A stretch of DNA of 64,000 bases from Clostridium cellulovorans 743B (GTDB taxonomy: Bacteria > Bacillota > Clostridia > Clostridiales > Clostridiaceae): positions 1,054,001 through 1,118,000 of the forward strand of contig NC_014393.1 of the NCBI RefSeq assembly GCF_000145275.1. Direction: 5' to 3'. The translations under genes and the position numbers were made by a program. The notes beneath the pieces are model-generated. The model was not told where the DNA came from and did not search any database. It saw only the letters and a program-made list of their open reading frames with translations. The stretch's first letter is position 1. Each line of letters starts with the position of its first letter. This document shows positions 8,909 through 17,864 of this stretch, piece by piece.

Positions 8909-9903
8909 AGCTTACAAAAATAATAGGTATATATTTAGCGACTTTTGCTATCCTAGGCATCTGCGTACTTGCATCATTAGCTTGGGGATCAAAAAATATA
9001 GGATTTGGCCAAGCTATAAATGCTTTATTACATACTGATGATACGTCTTTTGCTGCATTAGTGGTTCGTGAGCGTATACCAAGAACTATTTTTAGTATTA
9101 TGGCAGGGGCTTCTCTTGGAATATCAGGAGCCCTTATGCAATCAATAACTAGAAATCCAATAGCAGATCCAAGTATCCTAGGAGTTAACACAGGTGCATC
9201 TTTATTTGTTGTAATTGGAATAGCATTTTTTAATATAAATTCACCAAATCAATATATTTGGCTTGCACTAGCTGGAGCTGGTATAACATCAGTATTTGTT
9301 TATGTTGTAGCTTCTATTGGTAATGGTGGAATGACTCCGATAAAGCTTGCTTTAGCAGGGGCTGCTACTAGTGCTGTTTTATCATCGTTAGTAAGCGCAG
9401 TTATACTTCCAAGAAGTGAGGTTATGGATGCATTTAGATTTTGGCAGGTTGGCAGTGTAAGTGGTGCTACTTGGGAGAGCATTAGTTTAATATTACCATT
9501 TATAATAATTGGGTTAATAATAAGTATAGCAGTAACACCAGCGTTAAATGTTTTAGCCTTAGGTGACGATGTTGCAACTGGTTTAGGTGTAAATATAGGT
9601 ATTATAAGAGTTATATGTGCAACTGCAGGCGTTATATTATCCGGCGCCACTACCGCAATTGCTGGACCAATTGGATTTATAGGCCTAATGATACCACATA
9701 GTATACGTCTTATTTTTGGTTCGAATTTGAAAGGGATAGTTCCTTTATCAGCTATTGGAGGAGCGATGCTTTTAATAATTTCAGATGTTTTAGGACGAGT
9801 AATTGGAAGTCCCGGTGAAGTTCAAGTGGGAATTATCACAGCATTTTTAGGAGCTCCAATTCTTATTATCATTGCTAGGAAAGCGAAGGTGAGAGCTATA
9901 TGA
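8905..9903 (+). CDS. FecCD-family iron-siderophore permease 1
   Basis: A 332-aa polytopic membrane protein of the BtuC/FecCD family. Recognisable segments are VRERIPRTIFSIMAGASLGISGALMQ, RNPIADPSILGVNTGAS and GPIGFIGLMIPH, plus the C-terminal GEVQVGIITAFLGAPILI. It forms a heterodimeric pore with the next gene product. ATGA overlaps with both neighbours indicate translational coupling. Confidence 0.95.
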   Translation: MKLTKIIGIYLATFAILGICVLASLAWGSKNIGFGQAINALLHTDDTSFAALVVRERIPRTIFSIMAGASLGISGALMQSITRNPIADPSILGVNTGASLFVVIGIAFFNINSPNQYIWLALAGAGITSVFVYVVASIGNGGMTPIKLALAGAATSAVLSSLVSAVILPRSEVMDAFRFWQVGSVSGATWESISLILPFIIIGLIISIAVTPALNVLALGDDVATGLGVNIGIIRVICATAGVILSGATTAIAGPIGFIGLMIPHSIRLIFGSNLKGIVPLSAIGGAMLLIISDVLGRVIGSPGEVQVGIITAFLGAPILIIIARKAKVRAI

Positions 9904-10931
9904 TACAAAGTACTCACACTATGATTAAACAAGGTTATATCAAAAGAAAAATTCGTTTGATTAGCATTAATATTATTCTTCTTGTTCTAACAGTATGTAT
10001 TTGTGGAATGATGATTGTTTATGGTAAAAATAATTATGATTTAAATACAGTTATAAGAGTTCTTAGTGGAGAAGAAATACAAGGTGCTACTTTTACTATA
10101 GCGACACTACGTTTACCAAGAATGCTTTGTGGACTTTTAGCGGGGTTAGCCTTTGGTATAGCAGGAAATACTTTTCAAACTATGTTAAGGAATCCTTTAG
10201 CTAGCCCAGATATTATTGGTATAAGTTCAGGCTCTAGTGTTGCAGCAGTTTTCTGCATATTGGTGTTTCGTATCAGTGGAAGCAGTGTTTCTATAGCGGC
10301 AGTAATTTCTGGAATTCTGGTAGCGGTACTTATATATATCTTATCTAAAGGATCAGGATTTTCAGGTGGTAGATTAATACTTATAGGAATCGGAATGCAG
10401 GCAATGATAAATGCACTTATTTCATATTTATTAGCTAAAGGTGCGCAACATGATGTTTCAAATGCCCTTAGATGGTTAAGTGGTAGCTTAAATGGAATGA
10501 GTATTGAAGATGTGCCAACTTTATTTATTGTCGTTGCTATATTTGGAACTACTATTCTATGTTTAACAAAGCAGCTTCAGATATTAGAATTAGGAGATGA
10601 GTTTGCAACTACGCTTGGCCTTAAAATAAATCTAATACGGATCACGCTAATTCTAAGTGCGGTATTTTTAATTGCTTTCGCAACTTCCATTACAGGGCCT
10701 ATAGCCTTCGTTGCATTTTTATCAGGACCAATAGCAGCTAGACTTGTTGGACAAGGTGCTCCAAATGTTTTGTCAACAGGTTTAGTTGGAGCATTATTAG
10801 TACTTGGAGCAGATATGATTGGTCAGTTTTTATTTAGTACAAGATTTCCTGTAGGTGTAGTTACGGGAATTTTAGGAGCTCCATATATGTTATTTCTATT
10901 AATAGTTATAAACAGAAAGGGGCAAGCATAA
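9900..10931 (+). CDS. FecCD-family iron-siderophore permease 2
   Basis: A 343-aa paralogue of the preceding permease with the same landmarks (TLRLPRMLCGLLAGLAFGIAGNTFQ, RNPLASPDIIGISSGSS, GPIAFVAFLSGPIA, FPVGVVTGILGAPY). About nine to ten membrane segments. It overlaps the upstream gene by 4 bp and shares one base with the downstream ATPase gene. Confidence 0.95.
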   Translation: MIQSTHTMIKQGYIKRKIRLISINIILLVLTVCICGMMIVYGKNNYDLNTVIRVLSGEEIQGATFTIATLRLPRMLCGLLAGLAFGIAGNTFQTMLRNPLASPDIIGISSGSSVAAVFCILVFRISGSSVSIAAVISGILVAVLIYILSKGSGFSGGRLILIGIGMQAMINALISYLLAKGAQHDVSNALRWLSGSLNGMSIEDVPTLFIVVAIFGTTILCLTKQLQILELGDEFATTLGLKINLIRITLILSAVFLIAFATSITGPIAFVAFLSGPIAARLVGQGAPNVLSTGLVGALLVLGADMIGQFLFSTRFPVGVVTGILGAPYMLFLLIVINRKGQA

Positions 10932-11737
10932 TGGCTGAAAAACAACAATTATTTGAAGCAAAAGAAATAGTAACTGGATATAATAAAAAGATTATAATTG
11001 ATGGAATTGATATAACTATTCCAAGTAATAAAATTAGTGTTATCATCGGAGCTAATGCATGTGGCAAATCAACTTTACTCAAAACCCTTGCTAGACTTAT
11101 TAAGCCTGTTTCAGGAAAGGTTGTAATTGATGGTAAAAAAATTACGTCAATGCCCTCTAAACAATTAGCACAAGTTTTAGGTTTACTTCCTCAATCCCCA
11201 GTAGTTCCAGAGGGTATAACTGTTTGGGATTTAGTTTCAAGAGGTAGATATCCATATCAATCCTTTTTGAAAAGTATGGACAAAAGTGATTTTGAAGCTG
11301 TAGAAGAAGCTCTTGAAATAATGGGAATAACAGAACTTGCTAATCGTAGTGTAGATGAGTTATCTGGGGGGCAGCGTCAGAGAGTATGGATTGCTATGGC
11401 ACTTGCTCAGCAAACAGATATACTTCTTTTAGATGAACCAACCACTTATCTTGACATTGCTTATCAAGTGGAAATTCTTGATTTATTAACAGATTTAAAT
11501 CGCAAAAGAGGGACTACTATTGTAATGGTACTTCATGATATAAATTTATCTGCTAGATATGCAGATTATATATTTGCTCTTCGTCAAGGTAAACTAATTG
11601 ATCAGGGTACACCATCGGAGGTTATAACATCTGAATTAATAAGTACGGTGTTTGGATTAGAGTGTATGGTTATACAAGATCCGGTATCCAATTCGCCTTT
11701 CATAGTACCAATAGGAAGACATCATAATAATTACTAA
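10931..11737 (+). CDS. Iron-siderophore ABC transporter ATPase (FecE/FhuC type)
   Basis: A 268-aa ABC ATPase with Walker A GANACGKST, signature LSGGQRQR, Walker B ILLLDEPTTYLD and H-loop VLHDINLSARYAD, the last typical of the FepC/FhuC subfamily. It energises the two permeases encoded upstream. The serine-glycine of the usual GPNGCGKS is altered to GANACGKS, as is common in this subfamily. Last gene of the Fur-controlled operon, followed by a palindromic repeat and a terminator. Confidence 0.95.
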   Translation: MAEKQQLFEAKEIVTGYNKKIIIDGIDITIPSNKISVIIGANACGKSTLLKTLARLIKPVSGKVVIDGKKITSMPSKQLAQVLGLLPQSPVVPEGITVWDLVSRGRYPYQSFLKSMDKSDFEAVEEALEIMGITELANRSVDELSGGQRQRVWIAMALAQQTDILLLDEPTTYLDIAYQVEILDLLTDLNRKRGTTIVMVLHDINLSARYADYIFALRQGKLIDQGTPSEVITSELISTVFGLECMVIQDPVSNSPFIVPIGRHHNNY

Positions 11738-11750
11738 GCTTTAGTTCTCT

Positions 11751-11848
11751 ATATATATATGTTTCAATAAAGATTCTACACATAGATTATTGATATTTCA
11801 ATAATCATATAGACTTTTGATGTAGCTTCAATAATGAAACATATATAC
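11751..11848. repeat. Imperfect palindromic repeat, copy A
   Basis: About 98 bp with inverted ends: left ATATATATGTTTCAATAA followed by TTCTACA, right the complement (TGTAGCTTCAATAATGAAACATATAT). It also has an inner dyad TTATTGATATTTCAATAA. Related copies lie at 14399, 25206 and 55041. It could be a MITE-like element or a mobile hairpin. Confidence 0.6.
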
Positions 11849-11854
11849 ATTGAT

Positions 11855-11884
11855 AAAAAGTCCTTGGTTTCAAGGGCTTTTGTT
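11855..11884 (+). terminator. Terminator of iron-uptake operon
   Basis: AAAAAGTCCTTG / CAAGGGCTTTTT hairpin with a GTTT loop and a T-rich tail. Confidence 0.8.
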
Positions 11885-11947
11885 ATTTTTCATTGGTTTA
11901 TGCATTTTTTATAAGTATTGGTTTGAATTAAGTTTTATATTTACATT

Positions 11948-12103
11948 ATGTTCTTTTGGCATAACTATTCTGGTTGCCAAGGAAAAGTAAACATATTTTT
12001 TATGTTTGCTCTTTTATGTAGTATAATGGTTGTAGTTTTAGCAATATACTTACAGAAACTTAGTGTATTGGGGTTATATGGTGTATTTGGGATGGTCCTT
12101 TAG
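11948..12103 (+). CDS. Possible 51-aa membrane peptide or gene remnant
   Basis: A short frame starting MFFWHNYSGCQGKVN with one hydrophobic stretch (FFMFALLCSIMVVVLAIYL). No convincing ribosome binding site is visible, so this may be the tail of a lost membrane gene. The surrounding gap (11885-12138) shows nothing else. Confidence 0.25.
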   Translation: MFFWHNYSGCQGKVNIFFMFALLCSIMVVVLAIYLQKLSVLGLYGVFGMVL

Positions 12104-12138
12104 TCATAAAGTTAAAAGGAAAGTGGTTTAAGATTAAA

Positions 12139-12348
12139 ATGAAGAAAAGAATTAAATTAGAATTTCCTATAGGGTTAGCTTTGTTGAGTGGCTTAATTAT
12201 TTCAAAAATAATCCCTATTTTTTATCCAGAGATAGTGCATACAAATAGCAAGTTAAAAAATTATTTTGAAATTTTATTTTATGTAGCATTAATAACTCTG
12301 TTAATTATAAGTTATATAAGTGGTAAAAGGAATGATAAGCATAATTAA
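12139..12348 (+). CDS. Small two-TM membrane protein, unknown
   Basis: A 69-aa basic protein with two hydrophobic segments (~8-26 and ~45-61) and charged ends (MKKRIKLE ... SGKRNDKHN). Not recognised. The RBS is weak (GGAAAG about 16 bp upstream). A terminator hairpin follows directly, which supports it being an expressed unit. Confidence 0.5.
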   Translation: MKKRIKLEFPIGLALLSGLIISKIIPIFYPEIVHTNSKLKNYFEILFYVALITLLIISYISGKRNDKHN

Positions 12349-12381
12349 AAAACAGTAGAGAATTTATTCTGCTGTTTTTTT
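12347..12381 (+). terminator. Terminator after small membrane gene
   Basis: AAAACAGTAGA / TCTGCTGTTTT hairpin followed by a T8 run. Confidence 0.75.
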
Positions 12382-12570
12382 TATGTATCTAAATAGGATT
12401 ACCAATACAAAGAAACTAAAGAGATTGTATAACAGATAGAAAAGGGTATAGACTTTTATTGTAAATACACAAAAAATAAAAAAATTAAAAAAAAATTTAA
12501 ATTTAATTCGATAGAAATAAAAAAATATTTATAGACATTTAATGGGAAGTCTTATATAATTATACCGTAA

Positions 12571-12634
12571 ATATATGTTTTAATAAGTAATAAAAGGAGG
12601 AGAATGTGTTTTATGTAATTTTCGAAACATATAT
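12571..12634 (+). promoter_or_regulatory. Pectate lyase leader: inverted repeat around a micro-ORF
   Basis: ATATATGTTT (12571-12580) and AAACATATAT (12625-12634) are perfect inverted repeats. Between them lie AAAGGAGG and a four-codon frame, ATG TGT TTT ATG TAA (12604-12618). The true pectate lyase RBS (GGAGG, ~12652) lies beyond the right arm. The rest of the gap, 12382-12570, is very AT-rich with nothing recognisable. Confidence 0.4.
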
Positions 12635-12665
12635 TTTATAAAAAAATAAATGGAGGTTAATTTTT

Positions 12666-14057
12666 ATGAAAATTTTAAAACGTATTCAATCTGTCATACT
12701 TTGCTTTGCATTACTATTATCTGGGTTAAGCGTAGGACCATTAATGGTATCAGTAGAAGCTGCAACTATTGCTACTCATAATTTCACAACTAGCGGGACA
12801 AGTAGTTCTATTTTTACAATCGTTGGAAACCTTTCCACTGATAAAGGAACTGTTACCTACAATGGATTGACTCTTACGAAGTGTCTAAAAATTGAAAGCT
12901 CAACTAGCATTAAATTTACTACTACAGGGACATCTACATTAAAATTAGTGTTTAATGATGTTGATGGTAAAAGAATAAAAGTTGATGGAAAAGATTATTC
13001 AATGACAAGTAAGCTTGTTAGTTTATCTCTTGCAGCAGGTGCGCATACTGTTTCTAAGACTGACGTTACAAATCTTTTCTACATAGAACTTACAACTGAT
13101 GGTTCAACAACACCAACGACACCAACAACACCAACGACACCAACGACACCAACAACACCACCAACAACTGAACCAACAACACCAGCAACAGGTGATATTA
13201 TTCTTTCACCTAATGGTTCTATGACTTTACAACAAGCAATTAATACTATACAACCTGGAAATACAATCTTTTTAAAGGCTGGATCATATAAATATTCAAG
13301 CACAATTTTTGTTAAGGAAGGAAATAATGGTACTTCTAGCGCAATGAAAAAAGTATATGCTTATGGGGATGGAGAACCAATTATTGATTTTTCAGTTATG
13401 GCTGAAAATGCTTCTAACAGAGGAATAGTTTTAGACGCTAACTACTGGCACTTTAAAGGAGTTACGATCAAAGGTGCTGGGGATAACGGAATGTTACTTT
13501 CAGGACATAACAATAAAATTGAAAGTTGTACATTTAGAGAAAACCACGATTCAGGACTTCAATTATCAAGATATAATACAGCTTATACTTCAATGAGCCA
13601 ATGGCCTAGCAATAACTTAATCATTGATTGCTTCTCAACAGAAAATGTAGATTCAACTCGTGAAAATGCAGATGGATTTGCAGCAAAATTAACTTGTGGC
13701 GTAGGCAATAAGTTTGTAGACTGTACAGCAGTTTATAATTGTGACGATGGATGGGATTTGTATACTAAAGCAGATACAGGAGCTATCGGCGTAGTTACTT
13801 TTGAAAATTGTGAAGCTTCCAATAATGGAAAATTTACAGATGGTTCAAAGACTGGCGGAGATGGAAATGGATTTAAACTTGGAGATGACACTGCATCTGT
13901 AGCTCATAAGTTAAAGGGCTGTAAAGCTAATAACAATGTGAAAAATGGTTACACAGGAAATGGAAATCCAGCAACTTTTGTAATGATTGATTGTACTGGT
14001 GCTGGAAATGGTCAATCCCTTTTTGACAGAATAAAAAGTACAACAGCTGGTTGGTAA
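12666..14057 (+). CDS. Secreted PL9-family pectate lyase
   Basis: A 463-aa secreted enzyme. Signal peptide ~1-32 (ends VEA-ATI), a beta-rich accessory domain ~33-147, a Thr-Pro linker (~150-172, repeats of TTP), then a right-handed beta-helix catalytic domain ~175-463. The PL9 hallmarks are present: HDSGLQLSRYN, ENADGFAAKLTCG, CDDGWDLYTK, GDGNGFKLG. Candidate Ca2+ ligands D336, D360, D361 and D364 have the same spacing as in Pel9A, and K404 is the likely catalytic lysine. It cleaves polygalacturonate by beta-elimination. There is no dockerin, so it should be a free enzyme. GGAGG precedes the start. Confidence 0.92.
   Translation: MKILKRIQSVILCFALLLSGLSVGPLMVSVEAATIATHNFTTSGTSSSIFTIVGNLSTDKGTVTYNGLTLTKCLKIESSTSIKFTTTGTSTLKLVFNDVDGKRIKVDGKDYSMTSKLVSLSLAAGAHTVSKTDVTNLFYIELTTDGSTTPTTPTTPTTPTTPTTPPTTEPTTPATGDIILSPNGSMTLQQAINTIQPGNTIFLKAGSYKYSSTIFVKEGNNGTSSAMKKVYAYGDGEPIIDFSVMAENASNRGIVLDANYWHFKGVTIKGAGDNGMLLSGHNNKIESCTFRENHDSGLQLSRYNTAYTSMSQWPSNNLIIDCFSTENVDSTRENADGFAAKLTCGVGNKFVDCTAVYNCDDGWDLYTKADTGAIGVVTFENCEASNNGKFTDGSKTGGDGNGFKLGDDTASVAHKLKGCKANNNVKNGYTGNGNPATFVMIDCTGAGNGQSLFDRIKSTTAGW
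13105..13175 (+). repeat. Short tandem repeat coding the Thr-Pro linker
   Basis: Repeats of ACACCAACG/A encode (TTP)n. Such repeats expand and contract by slippage, so linker length may vary between strains. Confidence 0.85.
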
Positions 14058-14140
14058 TATATGGAAAAGGGAAATTAAATAGAGCAAAGATCAGGGAAAA
14101 TCTTTGCTCTGTGAACAATATCATATTATTATATCTAAAG

Positions 14141-14185
14141 ATGGCAAATCTTGTATCTAATAGGAATGGGATTGCCATCTTTTTA
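14141..14185 (+). terminator. Terminator after pectate lyase
   Basis: GATGGCAAAT ... ATTGCCATC hairpin with a TTTTTATT tail. A weaker hairpin, GAGCAAAGAT / ATCTTTGCTC, lies at 14082-14109. Confidence 0.65.
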
Positions 14186-14207
14186 TTATTTATAACTCCT
14201 ACAGCAA

Positions 14208-14327
14208 TTAGAAATTTTTATTTTCCATTTTCTTTAGTTTTGTTTTTGAATTCGTATAAGTAAGGAAAACAGCAAGGCCAATTGAAAAAGCAACCCAAGG
14301 AAAAGCAGCAGTGCAAAAAGATACCAT
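14208..14327 (-). CDS. 39-aa single-TM peptide
   Basis: A tiny gene on the minus strand. The strong site AAAGGAGGG (14337-14346) is followed after ~9 bp by ATG, then MVSFCTAAFPWVAFSIGLAVF, a hydrophobic helix, and a basic tail (NSKTKLKKMENKNF). The RBS quality and coherent membrane-peptide composition argue for a real gene. Function is unknown; toxin-like, regulatory or signalling membrane peptides are possible. Confidence 0.6.
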   Translation of the reverse strand: MVSFCTAAFPWVAFSIGLAVFLTYTNSKTKLKKMENKNF

Positions 14328-14398
14328 TGTAATTTACCCTCCTTTCTAAGTCTAATAAATAGTTTATTATTTATCTTCAGTGTATTCAAAAACTTTTT

Positions 14399-14426
14399 AT
14401 ATATGTTTCAATAATGAAATATATAG
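14399..14426. repeat. Palindromic repeat, copy B (deleted form)
   Basis: ATATGTTTCAATAATGAAATATAT matches the two outer ends of copy A joined together, as if the ~70-bp interior were deleted. It lies in the 14328-14762 gap before the lanM gene. That gap also holds a strong GGGAGG followed by a three-codon frame (ATG AAA ATG TAG, 14633-14644). Confidence 0.5.
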
Positions 14427-14762
14427 TTGAGAAATTATTTAATTGTATAATTTGGTTAATCATTGGTATATAGATTCTATTATACATGAATTTTTTAGTA
14501 AAAATGCATAATTTAAAATATTTATACAGATGAGCATTTTATTGTTACAAAATTTTAAGTTGTAATGTTCGTTAAAAAGTAAGATAGTTTTCTATTGAAT
14601 GTTATGATTACATTATGTAGGGAGGAAAATATATGAAAATGTAGAATATAATAGAATACAGATAACTTAAGATGGATATATTTGAATTATAAACCATATA
14701 ACTAGTTGTATATAGATAGAATGAAGTTAATATATGTCTAAAAGTGGAAGGTAAAATGAAAA

Positions 14763-17700
14763 ATGAATAATGTAAAACAATTAAATATAAATATGAAAAG
14801 CTTTACTCAGACACTTACTATTGAAGAAAGATTAAATGCATTTAAAGAAAATCAATTAACAACAATTGAAGATACTATAATATTGGATGAAAAGTGGCTT
14901 AATATTAGGAGTCTCGTATCTCCTCAAGTGTTTATAGAAGAACTCGAACATATGGATATTAAAAAGGAGGAATTAGCATTTGCGTTAAAATCCTTTACGG
15001 ATGATGAAGAAAATATTCTTATAGAATATTTAGAAAAGCTAGATTGGTTTAAATTATATAAAGATTTAATGAAACAATTTGAAACTATCTATCAAAATGA
15101 GCCTGTCTTTTGTGAGCAATTAGTATTACCTTTCAAACTGTTTGTAAAAAAAGAGTTATATAATGTGAAGAATGATCTTAAGAATATTAAAATTGAAGCT
15201 GATTTGATTGAAAAGTTAATTGATTCCATTGTTTCTCAATTGGACAAATTAACTTGGAAATGTCTTATAGTAGAGATCACTGATTATAAAGAAGAAAATA
15301 TCTTGGAAGGAAAAGATGGCAGAGATAGATATTTAAACTTTTTAGAGTTATGTTATAAGTCACCTACTCAAATACAATTATTTTATGATAAGTATCCAGT
15401 TTTAGGTCGTTTTGTTACACAGAAAATGTTGGATTTATTAACATCAGTAAAAGATATGATTTTAGATTTAGATGTGAATTTTGTAGGGATTAATGAATTA
15501 TTCAATATAGGTACGAATAATATAAGAGATATTAAGGTGTCTCTAGGAGATACACATCAGCAGGGAAAATCAGTTGCTGAAATTCAGTTTGATAATGAGA
15601 AAAAGTATATTTATAAACCGAGAAATTCGTATATAGAAAAAGCATTTAATAAATTTATAGAGTTTGCTAACAAAAATAGTGGACTTAAGGATTTATTTAT
15701 TAATATAGTTTTTTATGCAAAAACTTTTACTATTGAACAATTTATTGAGATGCAATCTTGCAAAACTATAGTAGAAGTTAAAGATTACTACTATAGATTT
15801 GGTATGTTAACTGCATTAATTAGCCTGTTAAGTGGTTCAGATATGCATTTCGAAAATCTTATAGCACATAATCAGTACCCGTGTATAATTGATTTCGAAA
15901 CATTTTTTACACAAGTTAATTTCACACATAATATAGATGATGCAAATGTTAAAGTGATAGATACGCAAGTGTTAAATTTAAGTGGAACTGGTTTGCTTCC
16001 GATGAGTTTTCCTATGGGGCATGAGGGTGATGGAATTGATATTAGTGCTTTATCAGGTGGTAATACTAAACCGATAACTAGAAAAATATTGATTGCCAAA
16101 AATGTCCACACCGATGATATGGGTTTTGAGTATGAGAACAGTTATATCTTAAATCAAAATAATAATAGGTCCACTTTAAATGGAGAATTTCAAGAGTACA
16201 AAAATTTCAAGGGATATATCTATAATGGATTTAATGACACCTTAGATTGGATATTGAAAAATATTGACGAATTAAAGGTTTTTATAAAAGAAACATTCAA
16301 TGATTTACAAGTACGTCAGGTTATGAAGGCTACAGCTATATATAATAATTTAGTTGATTATATGGATCACCCTCATTACTTAAATGATATGGCAAGAATT
16401 GAAAAATTGTTAGAAAATAATTGGGCATATTTATATAGTGATAAGCGGCTAGTTAAATATGAAATTATGGATATGTTGCATTTAGAAATACCGATATTTT
16501 ATACAAGTACTTCAAAAACATATTTAAAAACTAGTAATGGAGCTTATATAAGCGATTATTTTAAAGAAGATGTACTATCAAAGGTAATTAATACAATTTC
16601 TAATTTAACAAAAGAAATAGCCGAAAAAGAACAAATGAAATTATGCATACTACTAGGTGATTATAGTATCTTAGTAAACGAAAGAAAAAAGGAACTTGCT
16701 AAAGAAATAAGCAAAAGTAATTTAAGAATATATCAGGATGAAGAAGTAATTGAAGTATGTAATTCTATTGCAGAAAAAATAATGCAGGGTGCTGTAATAA
16801 CTGAAAAAAGTATTTCATGGGAATATATAGACGACACTGAGGAGATTTCAAAGTTTACATACTTAAATAATGGTTTATATTCGGGAAGATCGGGTATCTT
16901 ATTATACTTCTATTATTTGAATAGTATACAAAAGAATGAAGATATAGAAAACTTCACAAAGGGTTTAATACGAGATGTAAGATATTACAAGGAACCTGTT
17001 GAAAATACAGTATTTAAAGGCGGAGCAGGCAGTTTATATACGTTATTAAAATGTGACAAAGATAATAATTTTAAAATGATACAAGATACTATTATTTTTA
17101 TCAATAAAGATAATATGAAAATGGACAAAATTCATTGGTTGGACGGAGTTTCTAGCCTGATAAAAGTAATAGATAATATTAACAAAACCAAGTATAAAAG
17201 TGATCTAGTTTTAAAAGTAGCAGATGGAGTTATTGAGTCAATTTGTAATAATCTAGATAACCAAATTGTTAATACATGTAGTGTAGGATTTGGACATGGC
17301 TTAATTGGAATATTATATGCTTTATTAGTAGGACAATTGCTGCTAAAAAAAGATTATAATGTTGAAATCGAAAAAATACTAGCTCTATGTGAGGAACAAA
17401 TACACAACCTGAAAGCCCCCAAATTATTAGATACTTCAAAAGACATTTTATCATGGAGTAATGGAATTGTTGGATTAGGTATTGGCGCACTTGGGTGCAA
17501 GAAATATACCGAAGATTCCAGATTAGATAATTATATTAATCTAACTATTGATGCAATAAAGGATTATAGCTTTGATGAGATGAGCTTAAGTAATGGATTA
17601 GCTGGCGAATTAGATTTTTTAGCGTCTTTATCATTAATTAAAGATGACCCATTGATAAAGGAAATGATACTGATGAAAAGAAATCAAATGCTTGATTTTT

Positions 17701-17843
17701 ATAAAAGAAACGGTGTTTTTCTAATAGATGAACTAATTCAATTTAGAAATTATGGATTGTTTTCAGGGTTATCAGGAATTGGTTATTCTATGCTAAGAAC
17801 ACTTTTCCCAGATAAGATTCCAAGTGTTTTAACACTTGATTAA
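14763..17843 (+). CDS. lanM: Class II lanthipeptide synthetase (LanM) with zinc-less cyclase domain
   Basis: A 1026-aa LanM. The dehydratase domain (~1-660) keeps its active-site residues: K285 (YKPR), D360-x-H362-x2-N365 (GSDMHFENL), D377 and E379 (DFETFF). This is the same spacing as CylM D347/H349/N352/D364/E366. The LanC-like domain (~700-1026) keeps the fold motifs (GFGHG H845, GLSGIGY), but the zinc site is gone: the usual W-C-x-G is WSNG (S899) and the usual C-H-G is SNG (S943-N944). The family dehydrates Ser/Thr by phosphorylation and elimination, then adds Cys to make lanthionine. Here the dehydration step looks intact and the zinc-dependent cyclisation step should be lost or altered. 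The start follows GGAAGG and overlaps a four-codon frame. A flavoprotein gene begins 21 bp downstream. Confidence 0.9.
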   Translation: MNNVKQLNINMKSFTQTLTIEERLNAFKENQLTTIEDTIILDEKWLNIRSLVSPQVFIEELEHMDIKKEELAFALKSFTDDEENILIEYLEKLDWFKLYKDLMKQFETIYQNEPVFCEQLVLPFKLFVKKELYNVKNDLKNIKIEADLIEKLIDSIVSQLDKLTWKCLIVEITDYKEENILEGKDGRDRYLNFLELCYKSPTQIQLFYDKYPVLGRFVTQKMLDLLTSVKDMILDLDVNFVGINELFNIGTNNIRDIKVSLGDTHQQGKSVAEIQFDNEKKYIYKPRNSYIEKAFNKFIEFANKNSGLKDLFINIVFYAKTFTIEQFIEMQSCKTIVEVKDYYYRFGMLTALISLLSGSDMHFENLIAHNQYPCIIDFETFFTQVNFTHNIDDANVKVIDTQVLNLSGTGLLPMSFPMGHEGDGIDISALSGGNTKPITRKILIAKNVHTDDMGFEYENSYILNQNNNRSTLNGEFQEYKNFKGYIYNGFNDTLDWILKNIDELKVFIKETFNDLQVRQVMKATAIYNNLVDYMDHPHYLNDMARIEKLLENNWAYLYSDKRLVKYEIMDMLHLEIPIFYTSTSKTYLKTSNGAYISDYFKEDVLSKVINTISNLTKEIAEKEQMKLCILLGDYSILVNERKKELAKEISKSNLRIYQDEEVIEVCNSIAEKIMQGAVITEKSISWEYIDDTEEISKFTYLNNGLYSGRSGILLYFYYLNSIQKNEDIENFTKGLIRDVRYYKEPVENTVFKGGAGSLYTLLKCDKDNNFKMIQDTIIFINKDNMKMDKIHWLDGVSSLIKVIDNINKTKYKSDLVLKVADGVIESICNNLDNQIVNTCSVGFGHGLIGILYALLVGQLLLKKDYNVEIEKILALCEEQIHNLKAPKLLDTSKDILSWSNGIVGLGIGALGCKKYTEDSRLDNYINLTIDAIKDYSFDEMSLSNGLAGELDFLASLSLIKDDPLIKEMILMKRNQMLDFYKRNGVFLIDELIQFRNYGLFSGLSGIGYSMLRTLFPDKIPSVLTLD

Positions 17844-17864
17844 TTAATTTCTAATGGAGGTAAT

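Noticed and set aside
9300..9650. Minus-strand frame across the iron permease
   Set aside because: Antisense shadow of a membrane gene with alanine/threonine-rich composition; no RBS.
13079..13303. Minus-strand frame over the Thr-Pro linker
   Set aside because: Val/Gly repeat translation is the mirror of the ACACCAACG repeat in the pectate lyase gene; no RBS.
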